A stretch of DNA of 64,000 nt, taken from Adiantum capillus-veneris (lineage: Eukaryota > Streptophyta > Polypodiopsida > Polypodiales > Pteridaceae). A model generated the notes under the pieces. That model worked only from the letters and a program-made list of their open reading frames with translations. It made no database searches and was not told the DNA's origin. The stretch lies in NCBI GenBank assembly GCA_014529385.2, contig CM043944.1, forward strand, positions 170,997,240 to 171,061,239, given 5' to 3'. Each line of letters opens with the position of its first letter. Positions within the stretch are counted from its first letter, which is position 1. Below are positions 1 through 11,062 of this stretch, piece by piece. A program made the position numbers and the translations under genes.

Positions 1-547
1 AGACGTACAGTCTAGATCTTGCATGTTCCTAAGACTTTCCTCTACCATTGATCCCACCATTGTTTGCAATTAACCATCTAAAATTGGTCCAAATATGTAG
101 ATATTGAGCATTCTTTGAAGAAAACTAGTGGTTTTAGATTGGCCTACTGGCTGGTCCAACCCCCATCGCGATGTGATTTTAGTGATATTAAAATTTGTGT
201 AGATAGAGAAAGAAAAGAGGAGTTTATTTATGGCATTCAAAAGGAAAAAATGTGGAGTCACCCTTAAGGTGAAACGTGGATTCCTTGAGGGTCTCAGCAT
301 TTTCTCAAGCTCCATAAAGATATAGAAACTAGTTTGCCTTGATCGCTTCAGAGTGCAAATGGTAAGAATTAAAAAAGAGGTAGTTGTGTGTCTTTTACCT
401 CATGACATGCCTCATTCCAATGACTCACTAGTATCTCTCCTTGAAGCTTTTGCCAAAAGTGCCATGACCTCACAATACAAATGAAATTTTGCATTATAAT
501 TTTTAAAGATGACGAGCGATGGATTTCATGTAGTGCAATGCATGCGT

Positions 548-736
548 CCATCAAAATAGAAAAAAACGTACGTCTGATATATACTTGTGGTGTGGAGTTG
601 GCACTGTTCTCCACATTTATAATCATACTAGAGAACGTTCCCATCAAAACAAGAAAAAACCATATGTATGGTATATATGTGTGGTGTGGAGTTGATATCA
701 TTCTCCACATTTATAATAATATCATAGGGAACGTGC
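548..736. repeat. Two-copy tandem repeat, about 95-bp unit
   Basis: Positions 548-640 and 641-736 align end to end. Both begin CCATCAAAA, contain GTGGTGTGGAGTTG, then CTCCACATTTATAAT, and end GAACGT. They differ by scattered substitutions and small indels, so the duplication is not recent. Confidence 0.8.
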
Positions 737-967
737 CCTTCGCCTGCCACTTGTATCCCCTCTAGTGTTGAAGGGGGACTTATGCTTCTCCTTCAATGTT
801 GGAGGGACTTTCTTACTTTAAAAAAATTGAAGTTGCAAAAAGAAGAACTCAGTACCATCGATGTGCCATGCCGTGGTGTACTCTCCATGTGTCCCTTGGT
901 TGGGTGTCGCTTAAGCTCTTTAGTCTTTGTCATCTTGATCTAAAATCTTTTCAATATAGAATCTTTA

Positions 968-1078
<111 letters not shown>

Positions 1079-1196
1079 TCATATGGCTAAATGTCCTAGA
1101 GAAGCTTCATGCTTGTAATTCCTCGCTTGGAATGCTTTGAGTATAAGATTTTTTAAAAGTGGGCAAGGCCAATAAGTTCTTTATTATTTCAAATAG

Positions 1197-1376
1197 ATTT
1201 GACACAAGGGTGTAGTTGACACTGCAATGAGCTAAGCGTGTGGTGTGATTGGAGCTATTGACAAGGGAAAGAAAATCCATATTGAGATTTGACATGAGGG
1301 CATAGTTGACACCACAATGAGCTAAGCTGGTGTTGTGATTGGAGCAGTTGACAAGGAAAAGCAAATCCATGTTGCG
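1197..1376. repeat. Two-copy tandem repeat, about 90-bp unit
   Basis: Copies at 1197-1286 and 1287-1376 share GATTTGACA, TAGTTGACAC, CAATGAGCTAAGC, GTGTGATTGGAGC and GTTGACAAGG-like blocks. The start of a third unit (GATTTTGACTT) follows at about 1376. Confidence 0.75.
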
Positions 1377-1670
1377 ATTTTGACTTAGAGGTTATTACAG
1401 TATCATGTTGTATTGAGTGGTTCTCTTGTGGACATCATACATGTATGCAAGTGTGGTGCTCTATGCTACACAAAAATCTTGTTTCAAAGTGACCTAGAAA
1501 ACTCCCTTCTCGTAACATCATTTTTTGAATTGAGTTGATTGCATAATATGCTTAAAACGGGCAAGGCCAATAGGCTCTTGGCACACCTAACTCACCTCTT
1601 TTTCACACAACAAGCAAGATATAATCATCAATGGAGAGCTAGAACATTTGGCAAACGACAAGCAAAACCT

Positions 1671-1800
1671 CCTCAATGAAGCTCTATCGGCTGTCAGCAA
1701 AGCTGCTTCTATTGGGGATGGCAAATTGCAAGGAAAATCTCCTCAATGAAGCTCTATCTATTGCAAGAGCATACAATAAGGCTGCTTCTATTGATACCCA
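1671..1800. repeat. Degenerate two-copy tandem repeat, about 70-80 bp
   Basis: CCTCAATGAAGCTCTATC occurs at 1671 and again at 1741, and CTGCTTCTATTG occurs at about 1702 and 1782. The two copies differ by an indel of about 10 bp. Confidence 0.65.
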
Positions 1801-1852
1801 TTGTGATATATATACGCTTAAGGACAGCTAGTGATAGCATGCCTGTAAAAAT

Positions 1853-2141
1853 TTGTGCGTGGACAACACAAATTGCACAAATGGCAAGCACAAGCCTTTG
1901 TGCTCAAATCTGGCTTGTGCACATTGCCAGAACAAAGGTGCAGAGGCATCTATCAATCTCATACAAATTGGCAAATATCTATTTGAACAAGTATGCTCCC
2001 TATGGTGGTCTGAGGACTCTATGCTATGTGAGAAGTTGAAGTCTGTTGAAATTAAGCGTGAAAAATATGGTACATATGGAAATGTCCTTGTTGCAAAGAA
2101 ACCTTGCTCAAAGGGCAAAAGATCAAGTTTGAGCTTGACTT
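1853..2141 (+). other. Cys-rich open frame cut by element A; unrecognised
   Basis: An open frame begins MCVDNTNCTNGKHKPLCSN and has seven Cys in its first 60 residues, then a Lys/Ser-rich end. It is cut at 2141 by insertion of element A; beyond this point its stop codon lies in the LTR. I recognise no family. It may be a remnant of a host exon or of an older element, or simply a chance frame. No promoter or splice context is evident. Confidence 0.2.
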
Positions 2142-2414
2142 TGTTGGGATTTTTGGGCTTTGGCCTATGCTTATGCTTCTTTGTGTGAATCTTCTCTAGT
2201 CTATTAGGATGCCTACATGGCATTGGGCATGTGTATCCCATGTGGTAGCACGTGTCCACTTTCCACCTAGGATTGTTGAAAAAGTGGATGATGTATTATT
2301 TGATGAAATCACCCATGAGGTCATCTGTTGTATTTTTATATAAGATGCATTGTGTATACTCATTCTAAGTGTTCAAGCTCAAGCATAATAGAGTTATCAA
2401 TTTGAGCTACATTG

Positions 2415-2446
<32 letters not shown>

Positions 2447-2503
2447 AATATACACACACACATGCCATAAATGCCACTGTCTCACAACCACCTTAATCCT
2501 ACA
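2142..2503 (+). repeat. Element A 5' LTR
   Basis: Starts TGTTGGG and ends CTACA. It matches 48923-49321 throughout, for example AATCTTCTCTAGTCTA, GGCATTGGGCATGTGTATCC and GTGTTCAAGCTCAAGCAT. The (TC)n tract at 2417-2445 is 29 nt long, against about 82 nt in the 3' LTR. A TATATAAGA motif at about 2337 may be the TATA box of this LTR promoter. Confidence 0.9.
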
Positions 2504-2505
2504 AG

Positions 2506-2517
2506 TGGTATCAGAGC
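2506..2517 (+). promoter_or_regulatory. Element A primer-binding site (tRNA-iMet)
   Basis: TGGTATCAGAGC, complementary to the 3' end of plant initiator tRNA-Met, lies two bases after the 5' LTR. This is the usual minus-strand primer site of plant copia elements. Confidence 0.92.
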
Positions 2518-3017
2518 TTAGGTTAGGGTGAAATCGAGTTTAAGCACTCTCTCTCCTAATCACACCAATTACTTCTTGATAGATTGCAGTAGCATATTAT
2601 ACCAATGATAAACTCTCCCCCTAATCACCACATGGGATATGAGCATGCTCCACTACTCATGGTGATTAGGCAAGAAATAAATTTGTTTTCTTGGACATTG
2701 ATTTGACGGATTTTGCATTTGCATTAACTAGATTGCATTGTTTTGCATTTATCCTTCACAACACTTCATTTTGCATTGACCAACTTTAAGAAAATCTCCT
2801 CAATTCCAGATCTTCATAGCCTTCTTAATCACCGAATTTGGGTGAGATTAGGCCCCCTAACCACCGCCCTAATTTTGTGTGTGTGTGAGAACTTTGTCTC
2901 TGCTAGGTTTAATTCATAGTACTATCTTTAGCTCATTCCTACAAAAAGGTTAGTAGGGCTGCTTGGATAGCTTGTTGACTACTTGGGATGGCTCACAAAG
3001 ATCGTGTGTTCAATTGA
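2518..3017 (+). other. Element A 5' untranslated leader
   Basis: AT-rich, without an open frame of note. It is interrupted at 3018 by element B, and the flanking ATTGA (3013-3017) resembles ATTGC at 29024-29028. Confidence 0.6.
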
Positions 3018-3862
3018 TGTTGTGGGATCGAATCACACCACCCATAAAGTGCATGCATTGGAAGGCTAACAAAACCACAATCTAGAATCTCACTGCTCTC
3101 AACTACACAACTCAACCCACATAAACACAAACGGAAGGAAACTCACCAAACCATACCAAAATCATACAAAACTTAAGGAACATCATCCCCTCACTAAGAT
3201 ACACCTGTCCCAAGCCTCTACACTCGAAATCCTAACTCTAAACCCATCTGCGAAAAACGCGTATGAAGATAGAGCCTGATTTCAAAAGTGCTCAAAACTA
3301 AAATATATGAGTATTTATGCGTAGTTTATGTCGCCACAATTTTAATGACTACTTGCAAGCAGAAAATATACATTATTTGATATACTTACAGTCGCAAATA
3401 CCTTGTACATGCGCGAGCGCGTTCGCTCCATTCCGAGAGGAATTCTTGGCATTGTCACGTAGCTCTTGCCAAGCCTAGCATGATGGTGTTGTTGGATCTC
3501 CAATGTGATGAACAAGCGGGGAGTTGCATCAAGAATAAGCTCATGCTCTCTCTCTCTCTTTCTCTGTCTCACACACAGTCGATGGCAGCTTAAAACTTGA
3601 TTATGATAAAAGTTCTCATGTACAAAATGACCTAGTACCTTATATACTAAGGCTACCATAGGTTAAACCTAAAATAGAGTTCAAGGGGTAAAATGGCTTT
3701 GTATGTACAATCTGGAAGTGCCATTGCACCCTAGCTTCTGCAACTAGACTAACTACTCATTACAAATGATGTTCTTAACCATAATCCGCAACATTTCATA
3801 ACTCTCAAAAAATAAGGCTTTGTTGAGTTATGTCGTGCTCGGGGTCCTATTTGTCCCTGACA
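3018..3862 (-). repeat. Element B 3' LTR (divergent)
   Basis: Matches 28196-29023 over most of its length, from TGTTGTGGGA and CACCCATAAAGTGCATGCA to AATAAGGCTTTGTTGAGTTATGTCG. It lacks about 110 bp present at 28231-28343 and has about 110 bp extra at 3269-3380. The terminal 30 bp or so (3836-3862) differ from the other LTR, and no pyrimidine-rich PPT complement follows, so the inner boundary is uncertain. Confidence 0.75.
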
Positions 3863-4067
3863 TGTCTTGGTTGTCGATGTCAGTGAGGTCTTTGTTGTTG
3901 TTTTGCTTTCTTGTGGTCCATTGCTTGTACTTTTGTCAAACCACACAAGAACTATGATCCAAGAATATCATAATTGATGACAAACTTTTGTCCTTCACAG
4001 CCATGCCCATCTCCAACATCTGTTTCTATCATTATAGGATTATTTCCAGATCTAAATTCATAAGAAT

Positions 4068-4408
4068 TCAATCTCGTTCAGATTGACTCTTGTCATCATG
4101 GATAGATAAAGCTCTATCCATTACTTGCTCCAGCAAATTTGTCAATTTTGAGTATGTCAAATTCTCAGAAACAATTTCTATAATTTGTAGAATTGAATGA
4201 TTGAATTTCAGATCTTGTGAGCGAATGGCAACTTTGTAAGACATTTGTAGAAATTGTTTGGAAAAACCTTCAACTTCTTCACTCCAATACCAAGTCTGTT
4301 TATCAGGCCAAATCTGGGAGGTAATTTGTCTTATTTGACGTTGAAAACCCATGTCCAACATTCAATGCGCCTCATCAAGGACAAGATATGTAACCCTACA
4401 AAGGTTGG
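4068..4408 (-). pseudogene. DEAD-box RNA helicase fragment (DBP2/DDX5-like), captured
   Basis: The - strand encodes VTYLVLDEAH, a stop codon (4362-4364), then MLDMGFQRQIRQITSQIWPD and an IVSEN segment. This matches motif II and the following region of DBP2/DDX5-type ATP-dependent RNA helicases, whose usual form is VLDEADRMLDMGFE. The SAT of motif III is lost (YWSEE where YWSAT is expected). The end, ALSIHDDKSQSERD, corresponds to the LSIHGDKSQ.ERD block of the second RecA domain, but about 25 residues that normally lie just before it are missing. No intron is evident in the retained part, which fits capture of a spliced mRNA. It lies inside gypsy B, between the W-x-P-K region and the 3' LTR, in the same orientation as the element. 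Confidence 0.85.
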
Positions 4409-5985
4409 CTTGTCGACCATTTGTGTATGATCTTCTTCATTGGTGACTCCTTTGTTTCTGCATCAAGGTGACCCAAATCGCATTTTCCATTGTTAGCTTT
4501 TGTGTGATGTGTAAATAATTATACTACTTCTACTTAATAAATGACTTAATTAAAGCCTGAAAACCCCTAGTTAATTCCCCAAGTTAGTAACTTGCATCAA
4601 AAGGGTCTTATCCGACATCATTTGCGATAGATGACCATCGATGAGCTATCATTGTCCATTTTCCCCAAAACTTCATATACATGATGGCTATCATGGCTTC
4701 AAATTTGAAAAAATTGCAACTTTGGCTAGGGGTTGGACTACCCTTTTTTTTAAAACAAATATATAACCGTTACTTGTATTCTCTATCCATAGCCTTTTGA
4801 AAAATCTTGGCTTGATTTGGGCTTGTATTTGGCACTTTTTGCACTTCAATCTCAAAAATGATTGATGGGCATCTCTGGCACCTTCTGGCTACCAAACACG
4901 TGTAGAAACAAAGATGATGATCAAAATTGGGCTTGATCCATGGTGGCTCCTGCAGACATCTATCACAAAAGATGACTGCACTGGCCTTTATTTTCCCCTT
5001 TTTTTCTTGTCAGTATTGTTAGTCCCTCTTCTTTGTTAGGCTTCATTAAGTCACATACAAGATAGAATATAAAGATATACTTCCTATATACAGCCTTGTA
5101 GTCGCATGAAGTGTATGATAGGAAACTTTACACTTGATGGGTGCTTTTATTTAGTCGCATCACCAACTTTCTTTGTCCTTGTAGTCTGGCCCAAAGTTTA
5201 ATGACCATCCTCAATCATTTTTGGCCTCATGTTGGTGTTGAAGACTGATCACCATTCTTTTCTCACCTTTGATATTATCCACTATGCATATGGCTTTTGA
5301 GGCATACCTCGTGAAGTTTCGTCATTTTCTTGTACCTGCTTCTCCTTGTACTGCTTGGAATCTCTTCAGTCTATTTGTCATTTGGATTATGGATTTCCCC
5401 CCCTGTTTTTCTCTTTTGTTTTTTTGTTTTTTTTAAAAGAAAATCTCAAAAAATAACTAAGTAAAACCAAAAATAAATTCAACAAAAAGCAAAATCATTC
5501 GACTAGAATTCTAAACGCTATGTACACTATATACATATCCCTAGAGGCTCATATATGGTTTTTGTCCCCGTACTTCTGTTGTAACGCTATTATGAGGGCA
5601 TATATTCTGAATTTTGTCAAAAAAATTATCACAATCAAATGAAAAAATTCAATGCAATTCACAAAACACTGCCCTCTAAAATTCATAATATTAGGTTCGC
5701 ATTTAGAATGCCTCCCCCCCTCCTATTTGGAGTCCTCCTTGGTATCGCCAAGGGTATGTATTGTGCTTGGGCAATCAAAAAATGTGTAGCCCTATTATGC
5801 ATACACAATCAATGCATGGAAAAGATTTATGTTGTGCAAGATGTGGTTATAAGAAATTTTCTTATTGGCATTTGCTGGTGAGGCTTTCTATTCTAAGCAA
5901 TATGATGGTCTTTGAAGCTCCTAGGTCGTTTTCTTGATCGAAGGTTATAGAGACTTTTTGAAGGCTTACTTATCTGTGTGATGCT
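4409..5985. other. Element B 3' non-coding region
   Basis: No coding family is recognised. The + strand is rich in T and has several poly-T runs (about 4743, 5410-5440). This may be further captured or untranslated sequence between the W-x-P-K region and the helicase fragment. Confidence 0.4.
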
Positions 5986-6558
5986 TCTTTGGGATCCATT
6001 GTAGCCTCGTGGTTGGCTGTTGTATTTGGCATTGTTCTTTAGCATTGGGTTCTCTTCTAACTCTACTGTAATTGTAGGAGGAATTGAAAGAATTCAAGCG
6101 GTAGGGCAGTGACAATAGTTTTATAAGGCTCCTTTGGGACCCACTTCTTCATGATTCTTGGTTGTTTCATTGATGATGCTCGTTTGGGAACCCATACTTG
6201 TCTCTGCTTTGTTTGTGTTTGAAGAGACTTCTTTGGGACCCACCTTATCTTTGTGTGAGTCAGCATTGGTCGTTGCTTAAGTCCTTGTATGCTTGGTTGA
6301 GCATGGATTCAAACTTTGGGATTTGATAATCTAACTGTGTTGGAATCCAAATTTATTCTTGATCTCTTTGTGCTTGAAACAACTTCTTTGGAACCCAAAT
6401 CTGATTTGCGGAAGCTTGTGACTTTGTGATTTTTTTAGATGTTCTTGTAGGCTTTGACGATTTTCCTTTTGGTGTTGGATCTTGTGATTTTTCATCAGAG
6501 ATCTTTGTCTTCTTGATCCATACCTGCTATTGGCCAAGCTGGCTCTTTGGTATCCAGA
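5986..6558 (-). pseudogene. Element B W-x-P-K repeat region, distal part
   Basis: On the - strand a short motif recurs every 20-40 residues in Lys/Gln/Ser-rich sequence: KIRWVPKKS, QVWVPKRAS and KKWVPKEP, with further copies in neighbouring frames (QIWVPKK at about 6390, IWIPT at about 6340, WIPK at about 5990). Frame changes and stops break it. It continues the region at 20913-21400 from which it was separated by insertion of element C. Its place after a retropepsin suggests a linker or nucleocapsid-like part of the polyprotein; the function is unknown. Confidence 0.55.
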
Positions 6559-7477
6559 CGTGGGACGCATGTCTAACCTCACCATCCTATCTTATTGAAG
6601 TATTAACGAGAACCACGATTAATTTTTCAAACCATGGAACGAAGCTGACTCGACTAGTGCATAGAGGCTACAAGAGGTTGTCAATCTCTCAGAAAACAAC
6701 TAACAACTCGCATCTAACTCAAGCTACACTCAAGTGACTGAAATCACCAAAAGCCAATCGCTCATCAGCAAGCAAATTACATCCGTTACAGCATGAAATG
6801 ACATCCAAACGTAACGAAACTTCTAGGACAAGTTTATAAGACCTAAGCACACATGCCTATGGCCTCAAATCTCACTTTAGGTCAATTTCCAAAATCGCGA
6901 TTATTAACGCAGTTGATTTTTGACCTAGTTGTTTTTGACCCAGAATGCATCTAAATGCTTAGCAATGATTCCCCAATACCCCGCCTATGCTTAGTTTTTG
7001 ATTTGAAAGTGTAAATTCTTAGTTATGATGAAATTAGGCCGCGGGTCGGCGACGCCAAAAGCTACGAAATACTGTGAATGGCTTACGTTAATGCGTAGAG
7101 CTCTTACATACTGTTTCAATGCAACAAACGCATTCGCAATGTGACAACCGGAGAGGGAGTAGGAAGCGCGAGAATGAGAGAAGTGAGTACCGTTAGCTCA
7201 CGCTGTGTATTTCTTATCCAAAAACTTGTAAAAAACTTACAGAAATTGGCTCTTATACCTTAGCCAAGGTTTTTGGGTGGTCAAAACTAATAATATAGAG
7301 TTCTACCAAAGCTGGGAATTAACTGGCTAATACAATCTGGAAGCTTGTAGCCCCGGCTCATTAATTACAAAGTTTACCAAGAAAATAGGAGTTCCAATAT
7401 TCCCTATTTATCCAAATGATAATTGTTTTACAAGGAGAACTCCAAAAAATGGTTTCCACGTTAGCTTGCTGCTAACA
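6559..7477 (-). repeat. Element C 3' LTR
   Basis: Aligns with 19987-20907 from GTGGGACGCATGTCTAACCT to TTAGCTTG(C/T)TGCTAACA, with scattered substitutions. It contains a degenerate copy of the element's own palindrome (ATCGCGATTATTAAC, about 6894-6908). Confidence 0.93.
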
Positions 7478-7491
7478 TTCCCCTCCTCCTT
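7478..7491 (-). promoter_or_regulatory. Element C polypurine tract
   Basis: Reads AAGGAGGAGGGGAA on the - strand, directly before the 3' LTR. It is the expected plus-strand primer and confirms the orientation of C. Confidence 0.85.
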
Positions 7492-7526
7492 GCCTGTGTC
7501 GTCCCTTGACACAACGTTATGGGTTG

Positions 7527-10500
7527 AAGTAGTCTTCAGGTTGACGGCGGGCGAGGAGGTCTTTAAGTGCTTCCAGTGCCTTTTGGTATCTGATTCTTCG
7601 TTCTTTGTCAGGCACTTGCAAAAATTGCAGGGTGACTTGGTTTTTCAGTTCCACCGTTGAGTAGCCTACAAATCTGGATGTGAGGTTGCTTATCACCGAC
7701 GCATATATCTTCGTTCGTCACGTGAACAATCCAGTGTAGAATGCTTCTTCAGAGGCTAGCATATTATGCGAGGGCAGGAACATGCATCTGGCATAGAATC
7801 CGTAAAGGATTTCTTCTGAAGGTTGCCCACTCAGATCGTAACATAAGCCTTTGTTCCCTTCCAAGAATGAGAGCCATGGGGCTCCTGTCTACTCAGGCTT
7901 ATTGAAAACTTGTATGCATGTGAGTAGCATCCTGCAGATCTTATATAGCATTGCAGAGGAGAGATTTGGCAGACTCTTGAAGAATGACATGGTGCCCGTT
8001 AGGGTTTTCACCATGTATTCCTCCGTCGCTTGGCCTCTCTCTAGAGCTGGCAGCCTGGGGAAGTTGAGCCAAGTTGGCCTCTTCTTCTGCAGTGCCTCAT
8101 GCGCTTGCCATGTCCTTACTCTGGGTACAAGAAAGAATGTTGGATCTTTTTGTAAGGCTGCAGGTGCTCTTGTGAACAAAATCAGGTATCTCAGATTTTT
8201 GTTTAGCCAGCTTAACCTCCACTTTGGGTGGTATTTATCTACGCCATCTTCTTGCATATCCTTGTACAACCTTTCTTTTACATGTAAAAGTTCTACCTTG
8301 ATGAGAGGGTACGGCAGGGATAGTTGGTGCCATTGAGCGTTGAAACTCTCAACGCGTTGACAGATTGTAAAACTCTCAACTCCCAATCCATCGCGGCCTT
8401 CCACTGCTCATCTACCTCTAAGGTGATTTTCTCCTTCAGTGTGTCTTCTTCAGCTTTTGACAGCTAGAACATTGGCACTGTATCTTCATCTGTGATGTGG
8501 ACCTGAAAATCTTCATCAGCGCTCAGCTCTGCTATGGACTGTGTCTCAAATTCAGCAAACGAGATAGAGGATATGTCTATTTGGTGCGGCTCTGAAGTGC
8601 CTGCCTCTTCCTGCGTGTCTGGCTTTCCATCTCTGAGGAGCTGATTTATCTGTTTGAGTTCTGCTATCTCCTTTAGTAGCTCCTCCTCTCTTTGAACCCA
8701 CATCAGTTCCAGGTCTCTGCGATGTTACTGTTCGAGCTTTAGTTCCAATTCTAAATCCTTGTTTTTCTTTTCAAGTGCCTTGTACACTTCATCGGTTCCC
8801 TTGATTGAGGCCATGACTGGATTTTCTTTGATTTGCCACAAGAAAATGGCATGATCATTGATTCTTTGTTTAGAATATTGTAGAGAAGCATTGTCTATAT
8901 CTAAGTGCATTTGAATTTCTTGAGCTGACAGAGAGGTCGTAAGAAGTTCATTCGTGACTTCTGTCAGCTGCTCGTCTTTTACCTTGCAGGCATCAGATAA
9001 TTTGGTGAGGAGGTTGCCTAACTTCTCCATTTATTTTTGTTGTTTATCCCTGGCTATCTGATGCTTTTCCTCCTCTGCCTTCAGCTGTTGCACTTGCCTT
9101 TGGAGATCAATGATGATAATCATCATGTCTTCAAGCTCTACTTGAAGAGCGTCGATCACCATTTCTAGTTCCTTGGTCTTTGTCCTGCGATTTAAGGTTG
9201 TTGAGTGGAGTTTCTCCGTCATGTCTTGCATCTGCCTTGCATACTCATTGACCTCTATTATAACTTCATCATTGGACTGCCACTCCTCATGTCTTGCTAG
9301 TTGGGATGTGCCTGCAGCCTCTTGTGTTGCTTCTTGCTGTGTAGTAAGTGCTGGTGGTTCTATAGAGGTAGATGGTTGTTCTTTTCCTTGGCCATCCTGA
9401 GGCTTTGATGCCTCAACAATTTCTAGTTGAGTGGAAGTAGATGGTGTAGTCTCAACTCTTGTTGTCTCTTCAGGTGATGGCCTTCCTGCCTTCTCTGGAT
9501 CGGGCTCCATCTCATGTGTAGTGGTATGCTCTTTTTCCGTATCTACTTCCTTATCAGTTTCTTCCGTCGGCTTTTGAGTTTCTTCTACTGCCTGCTCCGG
9601 TTTTGGCTCGGCTTCTTTTTCCTCATGTCCTTCCGTGTGGTCAGCTTTTTGTGTAGATTCTGTTTGTTGGGTGGATTCATAATCTTTTTCTTTTTCAGTC
9701 TCTGCTTCTTCATTGGTACCTTGGCTTGGTCACGATGATGGTGGTGGGCTAGGCATGGGATGGTCTTGTTGTTCCGGCGGTGGTGAGGTGGGTCGAGGAG
9801 ATCCCTGGCTTTTCTCTTGCATAGCGGCTTTCTCAGCTTTCTTTGCCGCTTCTTCTGCCTCTTTCAGCTTTAGGGCTTCGGCCTCTTGGTACAGTCTTTC
9901 TAATAATCTGCTAGATTATCTGCCTCTTTTCTTGTATGATGCTTCGTTCGAGGTCCTTTCAGTCCTGCGGGTACCCACTTTTTTGGGTCCTTTCCTTGTG
10001 CTTGCCTACTACGCTGGTAAGCCCGTTTTTCTCTTTCAATACGCGCTTGTTTTTAAGCTGACTCCTCTTGGTGGGCAGCCACAACTTTCCTCTTCATCTC
10101 CTCCCTCCTAGCTCTCTTTTCTTCGTTGTCAGATCTCTCGCTGCTGTGCCGCTCTGGTGAGCTGTCATCTGATTCATCACCTAATTTAGAGATCTTTTAT
10201 CTGATCTTGTAGCTCTTGGAGAGGGTTGTGTTGCCAAGATCCATGTATTCTGATCAAGGGCAAGCGGTAGGTTGTCAGCCATGCCGATGGCATGATAGGC
10301 TATTCTTGTCAACACTTTTGGTGCACCCAAGTATGTTATTTTACTCTCCTTCTTGGTGCCCTTTAAGCTTGTCAAGACATACTGCACGTGGTCCACAGGC
10401 TACCTTGTTGTTGACTTAAGAACCTGAGTAAAGGTGGTGGCCACGACGTGATTTGGTGTAGTGTACCTTGGTGGCCTTTTTGCCAGAAAATGGAAGTGTT

Positions 10501-11062
10501 GATAGTACAAACGGGCTGGCTCTTCCACCTGTTTATGGATAAGATCGGCGAATGTGGTCGTGGTTGTCTCCTTGGTAAATGTGCCTGCGGTTTTTCTGTC
10601 TCTTTCTCGCATGGTCATTCCTTCAGTGGGAAGTCTGAGTGCCTCTGTCACTATTTCTTTTGTGATTACTACCTCGACCTTGTTTCTTTGGGTGTCTGAT
10701 ATCTGGGTGGTTCCATCTTCTTTGATTGTGGACAGAAGCTCGTAAGCTTTCTGAAAGTCGACTCCGCAAGGCTCTTGTTCGTAGAAATGTCTGAGCCCTA
10801 ACCTACGGTTAGCCTCTTTGGTTTCTAGCTTGGAAGCTACATCATAGACTTCTTTGGGAAGGAGCTACAACTCCACCTGATGCCCTTCTTCACTCTTGAA
10901 TCTGCCAGTGAAGACCGTAGTGTGGTGTTCTTTCAGCTGTTCTTTAGAAAGATAGGATGCTTTTTCCGCTTTGACTGACTCGGGGTCCAGTTGATACGCA
11001 GGCAGTTCTTGTAGTTTCTCTTTTTGGTTTAGCTTCTTCTTGGCCTTCTCCGCTGCTTGCAT
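7527..11062 (-). pseudogene. Element C extra ORF downstream of pol, about 1,150 codons; function unknown
   Basis: A string of - strand open segments with few stops and two frame changes runs from 11062 to just before the PPT. The N-terminal part (11062-10181, one frame) includes NKVEVVITKEIVTEALRLP, which resembles the N-terminal domain of plant putative transposon proteins found in large gypsy elements. A Lys/Glu/Pro/Ser-rich stretch follows (about 10180-9300). Then come long heptad-rich segments (about 9300-8500, e.g. KKNKDLELELKLEQ) that should form coiled coils. The last part (8404-7527) looks globular and ends RRQPEDYFNP. I see no signal peptide or membrane segment, so an env-like role is not supported. 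It may be a structural or regulatory accessory protein. Confidence 0.6.

Noticed and set aside
7889-8404. An env-like protein in element C
   Set aside because: No signal peptide or transmembrane helix was seen anywhere in the extra frame.
9514-10111. Two + strand frames of 74 and 132 codons rich in Phe and Ser
   Set aside because: They are antisense to the Lys/Glu-rich hinge of the large - strand frame of element C.
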